Shown here one piece after another: positions 18,002 through 28,899 of a stretch of DNA of 55,450 nt. Position 1 is the stretch's first letter, and every line of letters starts with the position of its first letter. Where the stretch lies: positions 1 through 55,450 of the forward strand of contig DATJPE010000044.1 of assembly GCA_035506535.1 (NCBI GenBank). The letters run 5' to 3'. This DNA comes from Actinomycetes bacterium (lineage in GTDB: Bacteria > Actinomycetota > Actinomycetes > DATJPE01). The notes below the pieces were generated by a model, which worked only from the letters and a program-made list of their open reading frames with translations, did no database searches and had not been told where the DNA came from. A program made the translations under genes and the position numbers.

Positions 18002-19243
18002 TCAGACGCCGGCCGCGATGTCCGTGCGGTGCTGCTCGCCCTCGAGGCCCAGGGTGGCGACCCGGCGGTACGCCGCCTCGCGGGCCGCGCCAACCGTGGG
18101 CCCGAGGCCGACCACCGAGAGGACCCGTCCGCCGGCCGCGACCACCGCGCCCTCGGCGTCCAGGGCGGTGCCGGCCTGCAGGACGTAGGTCGTCCCCGCG
18201 TCCTCGCCGGGCGTCAAGCCGGTGATCCGCCCGCCCGTCCGCGGTGCACCGGGGTAGCCAGGTGCGGCGAGGACGACGGTCACCGCGGCCTCCTCCTCCG
18301 CCCAGCGCAGCGGCCCGACCTGCTCCAGCGAGCCGGTCGCGGCCGCATGGAGGAGCGGCGCCAGCGGCGAGCGCAGCCGCGGCAGCAGGACCTGCGTCTC
18401 GGGGTCGCCGAAGCGGGCGTTGAACTCGACGACCCGCACCCCGTGGGAGGTCAGCGCCAGGCCCGCGTACAGCAGGCCCACGAACGGTGTCCCGCGGTGG
18501 CGCAGCTGGTCGACGGTGGGCTGGAGCACGTACTCGAGGGTCTCCTCGACGAGCGCGGAAGGAGCCCACGGCAGCGGCGAGTACGCCCCCATGCCGCCGG
18601 TGTTCGGTCCGGCGCCGCCGTCGAGCAGGCGCTTGAAGTCCTGCGCCGGCTGCAGGGGCAGGACGGTGGAGCCGTCGGTGAGCGCGAACACCGAGACCTC
18701 GGGCCCGTCGAGGTACTCCTCGACGACGACCCGGCCGCAGCCCTTGGCGTGTGCGATCGCCTCGTCGCGGTCCGCGGTGACGACGACCCCCTTGCCGGCG
18801 GCGAGGCCGTCCTCCTTGACGACGTACGGCGGGCCGAAGGCGTCGAGCGCCTCCTCGACCTCGGCCGGCGAGGCGCAGACGTACGCCCTCGCGGTGGGCA
18901 CCCCCGCCTCGGCCATCACCTGCTTCGCGAACGCCTTGCTCCCCTCGATCTGGGCCGCCTCGCGCGAGGGTCCGAAGCAGGCGACACCGCGGGCGCGTAC
19001 CGCGTCGGCGACACCCGCCACCAGGGGCGCCTCGGGGCCGATGACGACGAGGTCCACGCCGAGGTCCACCGCGAGGCCGGCGACCGCAGGCCCGTCGACG
19101 GCGTCCACCGCGGCGAGGGTCGCGAGCTCGGCGATGCCCGGGTTGCCCGGGGCGGCGTACACCTCGACCGGATCCGGATCCAGTCGGAGGGCTCGTACGA
19201 GCGCGTGCTCGCGACCCCCGGAACCGATGACGAGCACCCTCAC
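18002..19243 (-). CDS. purD: PurD, phosphoribosylamine-glycine ligase
   Basis: GAR synthetase, an ATP-grasp enzyme adding glycine to phosphoribosylamine. The 413 residues start with VLVIGSGGREHALV and include AAPGNPGIAE, GPEAPLVAG, the ATP-grasp run YVVKEDGLAAGKGV and NTGGMGAYSP, with NARFGDPETQ near the C-terminus. The GTG at 19243 has a TAGGCT -10 box 8 nt upstream, predicting a leaderless message. An alternative GTG lies two codons inside. It transcribes away from the decarboxylase gene at 19407. Confidence 0.95.
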   Translation of the reverse strand: MRVLVIGSGGREHALVRALRLDPDPVEVYAAPGNPGIAELATLAAVDAVDGPAVAGLAVDLGVDLVVIGPEAPLVAGVADAVRARGVACFGPSREAAQIEGSKAFAKQVMAEAGVPTARAYVCASPAEVEEALDAFGPPYVVKEDGLAAGKGVVVTADRDEAIAHAKGCGRVVVEEYLDGPEVSVFALTDGSTVLPLQPAQDFKRLLDGGAGPNTGGMGAYSPLPWAPSALVEETLEYVLQPTVDQLRHRGTPFVGLLYAGLALTSHGVRVVEFNARFGDPETQVLLPRLRSPLAPLLHAAATGSLEQVGPLRWAEEEAAVTVVLAAPGYPGAPRTGGRITGLTPGEDAGTTYVLQAGTALDAEGAVVAAGGRVLSVVGLGPTVGAAREAAYRRVATLGLEGEQHRTDIAAGV

Positions 19244-19251
19244 GGGCGGTC

Positions 19252-19257
19252 AGCCTA
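19252..19257 (-). promoter_or_regulatory. Candidate -10 box (TAGGCT) of purD, leaderless
   Basis: TAGGCT ends 8 nt before the purD GTG. Confidence 0.45.
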
Positions 19258-19394
19258 GGGGCTGGCGGGCGCCGCTCGCGGCTGAGCCGTCCGCAGCGCC
19301 TCGGGTTCGCGCCACCCCACTCCTGCGCTCGCGGCGCGGGCGGGGCGTCGACGAAAGCCCGCTCGTTCCGGCGCCCGGCAGGGGTCGGCAGGTC

Positions 19395-19400
19395 TAGCGT
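19395..19400 (+). promoter_or_regulatory. Candidate -10 box (TAGCGT) of the PLP decarboxylase gene, leaderless
   Basis: TAGCGT ends 6 nt before the GTG at 19407. The rest of the 163-bp divergent spacer to purD shows nothing else. Confidence 0.45.
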
Positions 19401-19406
19401 CGGGCC

Positions 19407-20822
19407 GTGACCCCTGACGCGACCGCCGGCGAAGCGCCGGCCTCAGGCTCGGCGGCCCCCGACCCCGGGCGACTGCACCGCCTCGACCCGAAGCTGCTCG
19501 ACCTCGTGCTGGGCTACGTCCGGGACCGGGTCTCGATGTCCGACGTGCCGCTGGACCACGGCGCTTCGCTGGACTACCTGCGCGAGCAGCTCGTGGGTCT
19601 GCTCCGCGAGGAGCCGCGGGACCCGGCCGAGGTGGTCGGGCTGTACGCCGACCGCCTGGCCCCGACGATCATCTCCTGCGACAGTCCCCGTTACCTCGCC
19701 TTCATCCCGGCCGCCCCGAGCAAGGCGGCCCTGCTCTTCGACATGGTCGTCTCCGCCGCGTCGCTGCAGGGGATCAGCTGGCTGGAGGCGTCAGGGGCGA
19801 TCGCGGCCGAGAACCAGGCGCTGCGCTGGATCGCGGACCTGGCCGGGCTGCCCGCGAGCGCCGGCGGGGTCTTCGTGACGGGTGGCTCCGCGGGCAACCT
19901 GTCCGCGCTCGCGGTGGCTCGCGACGTCGGCCACACCCGACGCGGCCTGCACGCGGGTTCGACCGCACGGGTGGCGCTGAGCGACCAGGCGCACTCCTCG
20001 GTGCGCAACACGTTGCACATCCTCGGGATGACCCCCTTCCCGGTGGAGACCGACGACCACCGGCTGACCGGCGCCGCGCTGCGCCGCTCCCTGGACGCCG
20101 ACCCCGAGGGCGCCGCCGACGTCGTGGCCGTGGTCGCGACGGCGGGGACGACCAACGCCGGCATCGTCGACGACCTCGACGGGGTGGGCCGGGTGGCCGC
20201 CGAAGAGAACCTGTGGCTGCACGTGGACGGCGCGTACGGCGGCGCCGGCCTGCTCGCCCCGTCGGTGCGGGCGCGCTACGCCGGCATCGAGCGGGCCGAC
20301 TCCTTCGTCGTCGACCCACACAAGTGGCTGTTCGCGCCCTTCGACTGCGCCGCTCTGCTCTACCGCGAGCCGTGGCTGGCCAAGGCCGTGCACACCCAGG
20401 ACGCGAGCTACCTCGACGTCATCCACCACGACGACACCGAGTGGAACCCCAGCGACTACGCCTACCACCTGACCCGCCGGGCGCGCGGGCTGCCGCTGTG
20501 GTTCTCCCTGGCGGTCAACGGCGCGGCGGCGTACCGGGACGCGGTCGAAGCGGCCCTGTCCCTCACCCGCCGGGCCGCCGACCTGATCCGGGCCGAGCCC
20601 CAGCTGGAGCTGATCCGCGACCCGGAGTTGTCGGTGCTGCTCTTCCGCCGCATCGGATGGGGGCCTGCCGACTACGAGGCGTGGTCACAGCGCCTGCTGG
20701 AGGCGCAGCTCGCCTTCGTCACGCCGAGCTCCTGGCTCGGCGAGACCGTCGGCCGCCTGGTGTTCCTGCATCCGGCGACGACCGAGGCCATCGTGGAGGA
20801 CGTCCTCGCCGCTACGCGCTGA
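19407..20822 (+). CDS. Group II PLP-dependent amino acid decarboxylase
   Basis: 471 residues of the aromatic-L-amino-acid / glutamate / 2,4-diaminobutyrate decarboxylase family. The Schiff-base lysine is K306 in VDPHKWLF, Asp274 in LHVDGAYGGAG binds the PLP ring nitrogen, and TGGSAGNL and TAGTTNAG are phosphate- and substrate-side landmarks. YLAFIPAAPSKAALL near residue 96 resembles the aromatic decarboxylase branch. The substrate (Trp, Tyr, DOPA or a diamino acid) cannot be decided by eye. It converges on a class III aminotransferase with palindrome copy B between them. Confidence 0.85.
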   Translation: MTPDATAGEAPASGSAAPDPGRLHRLDPKLLDLVLGYVRDRVSMSDVPLDHGASLDYLREQLVGLLREEPRDPAEVVGLYADRLAPTIISCDSPRYLAFIPAAPSKAALLFDMVVSAASLQGISWLEASGAIAAENQALRWIADLAGLPASAGGVFVTGGSAGNLSALAVARDVGHTRRGLHAGSTARVALSDQAHSSVRNTLHILGMTPFPVETDDHRLTGAALRRSLDADPEGAADVVAVVATAGTTNAGIVDDLDGVGRVAAEENLWLHVDGAYGGAGLLAPSVRARYAGIERADSFVVDPHKWLFAPFDCAALLYREPWLAKAVHTQDASYLDVIHHDDTEWNPSDYAYHLTRRARGLPLWFSLAVNGAAAYRDAVEAALSLTRRAADLIRAEPQLELIRDPELSVLLFRRIGWGPADYEAWSQRLLEAQLAFVTPSSWLGETVGRLVFLHPATTEAIVEDVLAATR

Positions 20823-20858
20823 CAGACCCCAGGGCTCACCCACCCCCTGCTTTGATGC

Positions 20859-20907
20859 AATGAACGCGGCGTTCTTCCAATAGGTCCGGCACAACGCCGC
20901 GTTCATT
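20859..20907. repeat. Palindromic repeat, copy B of the AATGAACGCGGCGTT family
   Basis: Perfect 15-bp arms AATGAACGCGGCGTT (20859-20873) and complement (20893-20907), with a 19-nt loop containing TCCAATAGGTCCG. It sits between two convergent genes, 37 bp after one stop and 10 bp from the other, where a two-way terminator would be expected. Confidence 0.9.
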
Positions 20908-20916
20908 CGGAAAGAG

Positions 20917-22266
20917 TCAGCCCGTGTAGTAGGTGTCGGCGACGGTGAAGGCCTCGTCGAGGATGGCCAGGCCGTCCTTGACCTCACCCTCGGTGACGGT
21001 GCACGGCGGCACGACGTGCAGCCGGTTGTAGTTGGTGAACGGCAGCAGCCCGCGCTCCTTGCAGGCCGCCACGAGCGCGTTCATCGCGGGCGAGGTACCG
21101 CCGTACGGCGCCAGCGGCTCGCGCGTCGCGCGGTCGCTGACCAGGTCCAGGGCCCAGAACACGCCGAGTCCGCGGACCTCCCCGATGACCTGGTGCCGCT
21201 CGCCCAGCTCGCGCAGGCCGGGCCCCAGGACGTCTCGGCCGATCGCGGCAGCGTTCTCGACGATGCCCTCCTCCTTCATCGCGTCGATGGTCGCGACCGC
21301 CGACGCGCACGCGAGCGGATGCCCGGAGTACGTCAGCCCGCCCGGGAACACCCGCTCGTCGAAAGTCGCGGCGATCTCCCCCGAGATGACGACACCGCCC
21401 AGCGGGACGTACCCGCTGTTGACCCCCTTGGCGAAGGCGATGAGGTCGGGGTGCGCCCCCCAGTTCTGGTAGGCGAACCAGGCACCGGTACGTCCGAAGC
21501 CGGCCATGACCTCATCCGCGATCCACACGATCCCGTGGCGGTCGCAGATCTCGCGCACCCCCTCGAGGTAGCCCGGCGGCGGGACGATCACGCCGGCCGT
21601 CCCGACGATCGACTCGATGAGCACGGCGGCGATGGTCCCCGGCCCTTCGAACTGGATCGTCGCCTCCAGGTGCTGCAGCGCCCGCTCGCACTCCTGCTCG
21701 AGGGAGGCCGACCAGAACGGGGAGCGGTACAGGTACGGCCCGTAGAAGTGCACGTGCCCGTCGGCGAACTCGTTGGGCCAGCGGCGCGGGTCGCCGGTCG
21801 CCTGGATCGCGGCGCCGGTGTTGCCGTGGTAGCTGCGGTAGAACGACAGCACCTTCGGCCGGCCGGTGTGCAGCCGGGCCATCCGGATCGCGTTCTCGAT
21901 CGCGTCGGCCCCGCCGTTGGTGAAGAACACCTTGCGGTGGTTGGGCGAGGCTAGGTCGACGATGCGCTTGGCGGCCTCGCCGCGCATGTCGTTCGCGTGC
22001 TGGGGCGCGATCGTGGCCAGCCGGGCCGCCTGCTGCTGGATGGCGGCCACGACCTTCGGGTGCTGATGTCCGATGTTGGTGTTGACCAGCTGGCAGGAGA
22101 AGTCGAGGAAGCGCCGCCCGTCGTAGTCCCAGACATAGCTGCCCTCCGCGCCGGCGATCACCATGGGCTTCAGGCCGGCCTGGGCGGACCAGGAGTGGAA
22201 CACGTACTGGCGGTCGAGGGCGTAGACCTCGGCGCCGCGCGCGGGGTCGGGAGCTGGCTGCGTCAT
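20917..22266 (-). CDS. Class III aminotransferase (aspartate aminotransferase family, omega-type)
   Basis: 449 residues. PLP-binding lysine K280 is in IAFAKGVNSGYVPLGG, the Asp pairing with the pyridine nitrogen is D251 in WIADEVMAGFGRTG, and FFTNGGADAIENAIRMAR is the cofactor phosphate region. It resembles taurine-, beta-alanine- or putrescine-pyruvate aminotransferases, which use terminal amino groups. With a polyamine importer and an amino acid decarboxylase in the same region, an amine donor is plausible but inferred. The ATG at 22266 has TAGGCT 6 nt upstream (leaderless). Confidence 0.88.
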   Translation of the reverse strand: MTQPAPDPARGAEVYALDRQYVFHSWSAQAGLKPMVIAGAEGSYVWDYDGRRFLDFSCQLVNTNIGHQHPKVVAAIQQQAARLATIAPQHANDMRGEAAKRIVDLASPNHRKVFFTNGGADAIENAIRMARLHTGRPKVLSFYRSYHGNTGAAIQATGDPRRWPNEFADGHVHFYGPYLYRSPFWSASLEQECERALQHLEATIQFEGPGTIAAVLIESIVGTAGVIVPPPGYLEGVREICDRHGIVWIADEVMAGFGRTGAWFAYQNWGAHPDLIAFAKGVNSGYVPLGGVVISGEIAATFDERVFPGGLTYSGHPLACASAVATIDAMKEEGIVENAAAIGRDVLGPGLRELGERHQVIGEVRGLGVFWALDLVSDRATREPLAPYGGTSPAMNALVAACKERGLLPFTNYNRLHVVPPCTVTEGEVKDGLAILDEAFTVADTYYTG

Positions 22267-22272
22267 GGCCCC

Positions 22273-22278
22273 AGCCTA
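22273..22278 (-). promoter_or_regulatory. Candidate -10 box (TAGGCT) of the class III aminotransferase, leaderless
   Basis: TAGGCT ends 6 nt before the ATG at 22266. Confidence 0.45.
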
Positions 22279-22312
22279 GGAGCCGATACCGCGCCGCACG
22301 ACGGTCAGGCTG

Positions 22313-22980
22313 TCAGCCCTGAGGGCGGTGCGCCGACACCCTGGCGACAAGATGCTCCCGCACCGCGGGCCACTCCTCGGCGGTCACCGAGAAGAGCACG
22401 CTGTCGCGCACCGTCCCGTCCGCCCGACGGTTGAACCGGCGCAGGACCCCCTCGTAGGTCGCCCCGATCCCCGCGATGGCGCGTTGCGAGCGCGCGTTGC
22501 GCACGTCGGTCTTGAGCTGCACGCGGCCCATGCCCAGCACGTCGAAGGCGTACGCCAGCAGCTGCAGCTTGGCGTCCGGGTTCACCGCGCTGCCCCAGAC
22601 GGCCACGGCGTACGCGGTCGCGCCGATCTCGCACCTCGCGTCGCTTGGGCTGACGTCGAGGTAGCTCGACCACCCGACGACGGCACCCGGTCCGAGGGCC
22701 CCGACCGCCTGCCGAAGGCGCAGCGTCCACGGGTGGAAGCCCCGCTCGCGCATCCCGCCCAGCACCTCCCCCAGGGCTGCGGCCTCCGCGGGCCGGCCCA
22801 TCGGCAGGTGCTCCCACACCCGCTCGTCATCGAGCGCCGACCACAGCTGCGGCAGGTCGGCGTCGACCGTCGGCGTCAGGCGGACGACCTCGCCGGCGAG
22901 CACGACGTCGGGAGCGGGCGGCCACCTCGCCTCCGGCCAGACCACGTCGTCCGGACGCGGGTCCGGCCGCGGCTCGAAGC

Positions 22981-22984
<4 letters not shown>
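22313..22984 (-). CDS. GNAT-family N-acetyltransferase (RimJ/RimL-like)
   Basis: 223 residues with the RimJ/RimL-type GNAT layout: [16 protein letters not shown] opening, the acetyl-CoA region around [17 protein letters not shown], and the typical [17 protein letters not shown] then [11 protein letters not shown]. These enzymes acetylate protein N-termini or small amines; the target is unknown. The GTG start overlaps the purA TGA as GTGA, so it is probably made in coupling with PurA. An Asp/Pro-rich N-terminal stretch of about 20 residues precedes the domain. Confidence 0.8.
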
Positions 22985-24264
<1,280 letters not shown>

Positions 24265-24272
24265 GGGCCGAC

Positions 24273-24278
24273 AGGGTA
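24273..24278 (-). promoter_or_regulatory. Candidate -10 box (TACCCT) of purA, leaderless
   Basis: TACCCT ends 8 nt before the purA GTG, the same hexamer and spacing as for potA. Confidence 0.5.
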
Positions 24279-24289
24279 TCGGGTCGCAC

Positions 24290-25261
24290 TCACCCCAGCC
24301 GACGCGCGAGCTCGAGCCCGAGCGCCCGACCCGACAGGTAGGCCGCCTCGACCCGGCTCGGTCCGTGCCAGCCGTCGCCGCACAGCCCGATCGCCTCGTC
24401 GAGGTGGAACGGCTCCGGGCGGGGCTCCACCGGCTTGGCGAGCGACCAGCGCATGACGTCGACCCGCTCCGCCGGCTTCGCGATGTGCAGCACGGCGCGC
24501 AGCTCGGCCAGCATCGCCGGCGCCGCCCTCTCCGGGTCGTCGAGGTGCCCGGCGGCGAGCACCGGGTGGGAGTGCGCGACGAGCACGGGAGCGCCGTCGC
24601 CGCGGCGGCTGCCGTCGTCGGCGACGAAGGTGAGGACCGGTGAGTCGTTGACGAAGACGCCGTCGAGCTGCGGCCAGCAGCGCCGCGGCCAGCGAGCCAC
24701 GAGGGCGAGGGTCGGCTCCCAGACCGCGTCGGCTGCCTCCCGCGCGGCGGCGTACCGCTCGCTCAGCAGGTCGAGGGCCTGGGGACCGGGCATCGCGAGC
24801 ACGGCCACCCTCGCCGCTCGTCCGGCCACCGAGGGCGTGCCGGCGCGGGTCGGGCTGACGTCGCTGACGTCGTACGGGTGCTCCACGCCGAGCCCGCGCG
24901 CGAGGTCCTCGACGAGGCTGCGCAGCCCGCGCGGCGCCGCGTAGCGGACGGGGCCTGTGCGGGTGCCCTCGATGCCCTCGGGCGTGGCCACGTGGAAGGT
25001 GTCGGTCCACGGCCGGGCCAGGCCGCGGGCGAGCCAGTCCTCGACGACGGCGCCGAAGGCGGGGTCGCGCACGGTGAGGTAGGACGCCCCGAGGTCGATC
25101 GGGCGGCCGTCGACGGTACGCACCGCCATCCGCCCGCCGATACGGCGGCCACGGTCGAGCACGCGGGGGGCGAGCCCGGCGACGGCGAGCTCGCGGGCGC
25201 AGGCGATCCCGGCGATACCGGCCCCGACCACGGTCGGTCGCGGCGGCGGGGTACCCGGCAT
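24290..25261 (-). CDS. FAD/NAD(P)-dependent amine-oxidase-like oxidoreductase (renalase-like)
   Basis: 323 residues. The dinucleotide-binding motif [15 protein letters not shown] lies near residue 10, followed by [12 protein letters not shown], the second FAD-contact segment of amine-oxidase-like flavoproteins, and a C-terminal [20 protein letters not shown] where the isoalloxazine and ribityl groups bind. This pattern matches small renalase-like proteins. The substrate is unknown. The ATG at 25261 begins the typical N-terminus; longer readings have no ribosome site. Its 3' end lies 25 bp before the purA start, with purA's leaderless promoter between them. Confidence 0.8.
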   Translation of the reverse strand: MPGTPPPRPTVVGAGIAGIACARELAVAGLAPRVLDRGRRIGGRMAVRTVDGRPIDLGASYLTVRDPAFGAVVEDWLARGLARPWTDTFHVATPEGIEGTRTGPVRYAAPRGLRSLVEDLARGLGVEHPYDVSDVSPTRAGTPSVAGRAARVAVLAMPGPQALDLLSERYAAAREAADAVWEPTLALVARWPRRCWPQLDGVFVNDSPVLTFVADDGSRRGDGAPVLVAHSHPVLAAGHLDDPERAAPAMLAELRAVLHIAKPAERVDVMRWSLAKPVEPRPEPFHLDEAIGLCGDGWHGPSRVEAAYLSGRALGLELARRLG

Positions 25262-25369
25262 GCCCCGATCCTCGCGTACCTCGTCCGGTGAGGCATGCCG
25301 TGCCCCCGACCCGACGCCGGCCCGCCACCCCGGTCCGCGGGTGGGCGGGGATCCCGGCAGGATGGGGGC

Positions 25370-25798
25370 ATGACCTCTGGCGGCAGCCCGTACCCGGACC
25401 TGCTCGGCGGCCCGCCGCCCACCCTGCTCCCGCCCGACCCGGGTGCGGCGGCCCTCGAGGCCGGCACCCAGGCAGAGGCCGTGGCGGCGCAGTACCCCGG
25501 CTCGTGCGCGGCGTGGGCGGCGCTGGCCGACCAGGCGTGGCATGCCGGTGACGTGGTGCAGTCGTACGCGTTCGCACGCACCGGCTACCACCGCGGGCTG
25601 GACGCCCTGCGCCGAAGCGGGTGGAAGGGGCACGGGCCGGTGCCGTGGTCGCACGAGCCCAACCGGGGCTGGCTGCGCGCCCTGCACGCCCTGGGGCGCG
25701 CGGCCCACGCGATCGGCGAGGGCGACGAGGCCGAGCGGTGCGCCATCTTCCTCGTCGAGTCCAGCCCCGAGGCGGCCGACGTCCTCACCTCGGCCTGA
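25370..25798 (+). CDS. DUF3151 family protein
   Basis: 142 residues of a short actinobacterial family with unknown role. The recognisable core is GYHRGLDALRRSGWKG followed by GPVPWSHEPNRGWLRAL, almost invariant in the family as I recall it. The sequence looks all-helical, TPR-like, with no membrane helix. The ATG at 25370 has AGGATGGGGG upstream. In M. tuberculosis a gene of this family is also near purA and fba (recollection). Its stop codon overlaps the left inverted repeat at 25797. Confidence 0.8.
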   Translation: MTSGGSPYPDLLGGPPPTLLPPDPGAAALEAGTQAEAVAAQYPGSCAAWAALADQAWHAGDVVQSYAFARTGYHRGLDALRRSGWKGHGPVPWSHEPNRGWLRALHALGRAAHAIGEGDEAERCAIFLVESSPEAADVLTSA

Positions 25799-25861
25799 GA
25801 CCACCCTGGTCGCGGTTGGCCCACCCGCCTACCGAGGGCCCAACCACCACCGGGGTGGTGA
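25797..25861. repeat. Left inverted repeat flanking the AbiEi-like gene
   Basis: Starts with GAGACCACCCTGGT, identical to the right repeat at 26874. The arms (about 25797-25822 and 25835-25861) pair imperfectly around a short loop, sharing GGTTGG/CCAACC and ACCACC/GGTGGT blocks. It begins in the DUF3151 stop codon. Confidence 0.65.
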
Positions 25862-25919
25862 CGCCGCGCGCTGTGGATGACCGCCGCAGCCGGCTGCCGT
25901 ACGTCGCCAGTCTGTTGTC

Positions 25920-26867
25920 GTGCATCCGCAGCTGGCGAGCCTCGCCGCCCGCCATGGGGGCACCTTCAGCCGGGAGGACGCGCTCGCCGCCGGCTACACG
26001 GCGGCGGAGATCCGCTCGAGGTTGGAGTCCGGGGCCTGGCTGCGGCTTCGGCGGGGTCGGTACGTCTCCGCGGAGCTGGCCGAGACGACGACCGACCCGC
26101 TGGCCAGGTACCGGCTCGACTGTTGGGCCGCCCTCGCGGTTCTCGACTCTGCCGTGGCCGTCAGTCACCGCTCCGCGGCACTGCTGCACGGCCTGGACCT
26201 GCATCCCACGTCCCGCCAACGCGCCTTGGCCCTGGTCGAGCTCATCCTCCCGGCGGGGCACTCCCGGCGCCGGCCTGGCGTCCTCGGTCACGACCTCCCG
26301 CTCGTCGCCGCGGAGGTCACCCACGTGGACCGACTGCCCGTCACGTCCGAGGCACGGACCGGCGTCGATGTCGCCGCCGTCGAGAGCCTGGCGAACGCCA
26401 CGATCGCGTTGGACTCGCTCCTGAGACGGTGGGCCGCCGACGGCGTCGAACGGCAGGAGGCCCACCTCCGGCTGACGACGGCGGCTGACCGGTGGCCGCG
26501 CAAGCACCATCGCCGGATCCATCGCGCCATCGAGTTCGCCGACGGCCGCGCCGAGAGCCCCGGGGAGTCGCTGTCTCGGGTGCTGCTCGCCGGTCAGGGT
26601 CTTCCGCCGCCGGACCTGCAGTACATCGTGGCCGGCTACCGCAGCGACTTCGCCTGGCCGGGCGCCCGGACGCTGGGCGAGTTCGACGGTCGCATGAAGT
26701 ACACCGAACCCGGCGTCCTGTGGGCCGAGAAGCTGCGCGAGGACGCGTTGCGAGCGGCCGGGTGGGAGGTCGCGCGCTGGACGTGGGACCAGATCACGAC
26801 GAACCCCGCAGCAGTCGCGCAGCGATTGTTCGCGGCGTTCCGCCGGGGCTCCCGGCATGCGGGCTGA
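25920..26867 (+). CDS. AbiEi-like winged-helix protein with Vsr/DUF559-type nuclease-like C-terminus
   Basis: 315 residues. Residues 1-55 form the AbiEi-type antitoxin winged helix (FSREDALAAGYTAAEIRSRL then LRLRRGRYVSA). The middle resembles the AbiEi body (AVSHRSAALLHGLDL). The last 120 residues have a Vsr/PD-(D/E)XK-like layout: RSDFAWPGARTLGEFDG followed by KY and a C-terminal WTWDQI typical of DUF559 proteins. Such stand-alone genes are common in actinobacteria and usually lack a toxin partner; none is seen here. The role is unknown, with DNA repair, element maintenance or defence as options. Inverted repeats of one family lie directly on both sides. The GTG start is weakly supported. 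Confidence 0.75.
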   Translation: MHPQLASLAARHGGTFSREDALAAGYTAAEIRSRLESGAWLRLRRGRYVSAELAETTTDPLARYRLDCWAALAVLDSAVAVSHRSAALLHGLDLHPTSRQRALALVELILPAGHSRRRPGVLGHDLPLVAAEVTHVDRLPVTSEARTGVDVAAVESLANATIALDSLLRRWAADGVERQEAHLRLTTAADRWPRKHHRRIHRAIEFADGRAESPGESLSRVLLAGQGLPPPDLQYIVAGYRSDFAWPGARTLGEFDGRMKYTEPGVLWAEKLREDALRAAGWEVARWTWDQITTNPAAVAQRLFAAFRRGSRHAG

Positions 26868-26872
26868 CCGCA

Positions 26873-26939
26873 CGAGACCACCCTGGTGGTGGTTGGCCAC
26901 GCGGACTCGGCGTGGTCAACCACCACCCACGTGGTCTCG
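26873..26939. repeat. Right inverted repeat flanking the AbiEi-like gene
   Basis: 29-bp arms (26873-26901 and 26911-26939) with four mismatches: CGAGACCAC, then GGTGGTGGTTG, then CCACG, around a 9-nt loop. It fills the space between the convergent AbiEi-like and fbaA stop codons and shares GAGACCACCCTGGT with the left repeat. It may also terminate both genes. Confidence 0.8.
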
Positions 26940-26942
26940 CGA

Positions 26943-27965
<1,023 letters not shown>

Positions 27966-28209
27966 GGCTGGACTCCTCGCGGGGACATCGGCACCGGTAC
28001 GCCGCCTCCGGGCGACCCCGGCCGGACGGCGCAAGCGTCATCCTCGCACGTCGCGACGCCCCGCCACCGCGCCCCGGCCCGGCGGCAAGTCACCGCACTC
28101 CGGCTCTGCCGCACCCCCTCACCGCACCCGGGTCTGTCGCAATGAACGGTCTTCGCGCGCGGGCGCCGGTGCGGCGCTGGGCGTGACTGCGGGTGGACCG
28201 AACCGCGGG

Positions 28210-28866
28210 TCAACCGGGAAACTGACCGAAGACGTGGCGGCGCACCCAGGCGTGCATCGCCACCGCCGCGGCCGCGCCGGCGTTGATCGAACGGGTCGAG
28301 CCGAACTGGGCGATCGAGAGGACCGCCGCGGACCGCTCCCGCGCCTCGGCGGACAACCCCGGCCCCTCCTGCCCGAACAGCAGGACGCAGCCGCGCGGCA
28401 GGTCGTAGGTCTCCAGCGGCACCGCGCCCGGCAGGTTGTCGACGCCCAGCAGCGGGAGTCCGGCATCCGCCGCCCACGCCGCGAGGGCGTCTACGTCCTG
28501 GTGGTGCCGCACGTGCTGGTACCGGTCGGTCACCATCGCGCCGCGGCGGTTCCAGCGCCGCCGGCCCACCACGTGCACCTCGGCGGCCAGGAAGGCGTTG
28601 GCGGTCCGTACCACCGACCCGATGTTGAAGTCGTGGGCGAAATTCTCCACCGCGACGTGAAAGGGGTGCCGGCGCCGGTCGAGGTCGGCGACGATCGCCT
28701 CGAGGCGCCAGTACCGGTAGCCGTCCACCACGTTGCGGCGGTCGCCGTGGGCGAGCAGGTCGGGGTCCAGGCGAGAGTCGTCCGGCCACTCACCGGGCCA
28801 GGGCCCCACCCCCGTCGCAGGGTCGGCGGAGTCGGCAGGGTCGCGCGGCGCATGGTCGGCGCACAT
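28210..28866 (-). CDS. SpoU/TrmH-family RNA 2'-O-methyltransferase
   Basis: 218 residues of the SPOUT fold that methylates rRNA or tRNA riboses using a trefoil knot for SAM. The three motifs are present: HDFNIGSVVRTANAF, LLFGQEGPGLS and TRSINAGAAAAVAMHAW. An N-terminal extension of about 45 residues precedes the domain. The target nucleotide is unknown. The ATG at 28866 is chosen because earlier codons run into the divergent dedA region. It is divergent from dedA by 33 bp. Confidence 0.85.
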   Translation of the reverse strand: MCADHAPRDPADSADPATGVGPWPGEWPDDSRLDPDLLAHGDRRNVVDGYRYWRLEAIVADLDRRRHPFHVAVENFAHDFNIGSVVRTANAFLAAEVHVVGRRRWNRRGAMVTDRYQHVRHHQDVDALAAWAADAGLPLLGVDNLPGAVPLETYDLPRGCVLLFGQEGPGLSAEARERSAAVLSIAQFGSTRSINAGAAAAVAMHAWVRRHVFGQFPG

Positions 28867-28887
28867 GGAACGCACAGTCTCCCCGGA

Positions 28888-28893
28888 TAGCCT
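28888..28893 (+). promoter_or_regulatory. Candidate -10 box (TAGCCT) of dedA, leaderless
   Basis: TAGCCT ends 6 nt before the dedA GTG, in a 33-bp gap shared with the divergent methylase gene. Confidence 0.45.
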
Positions 28894-28899
28894 TCCGGC

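Noticed and set aside
25920-26867. Complete type IV toxin-antitoxin pair
   Set aside because: No AbiEii-like nucleotidyltransferase toxin lies beside it; neighbours are DUF3151 and fbaA.
28139-28160. Fragment GCAATGAACG resembling half of the AATGAACGCGGCGTT palindrome
   Set aside because: Only the first ten bases match and there is no second arm, so it is not counted as a copy.
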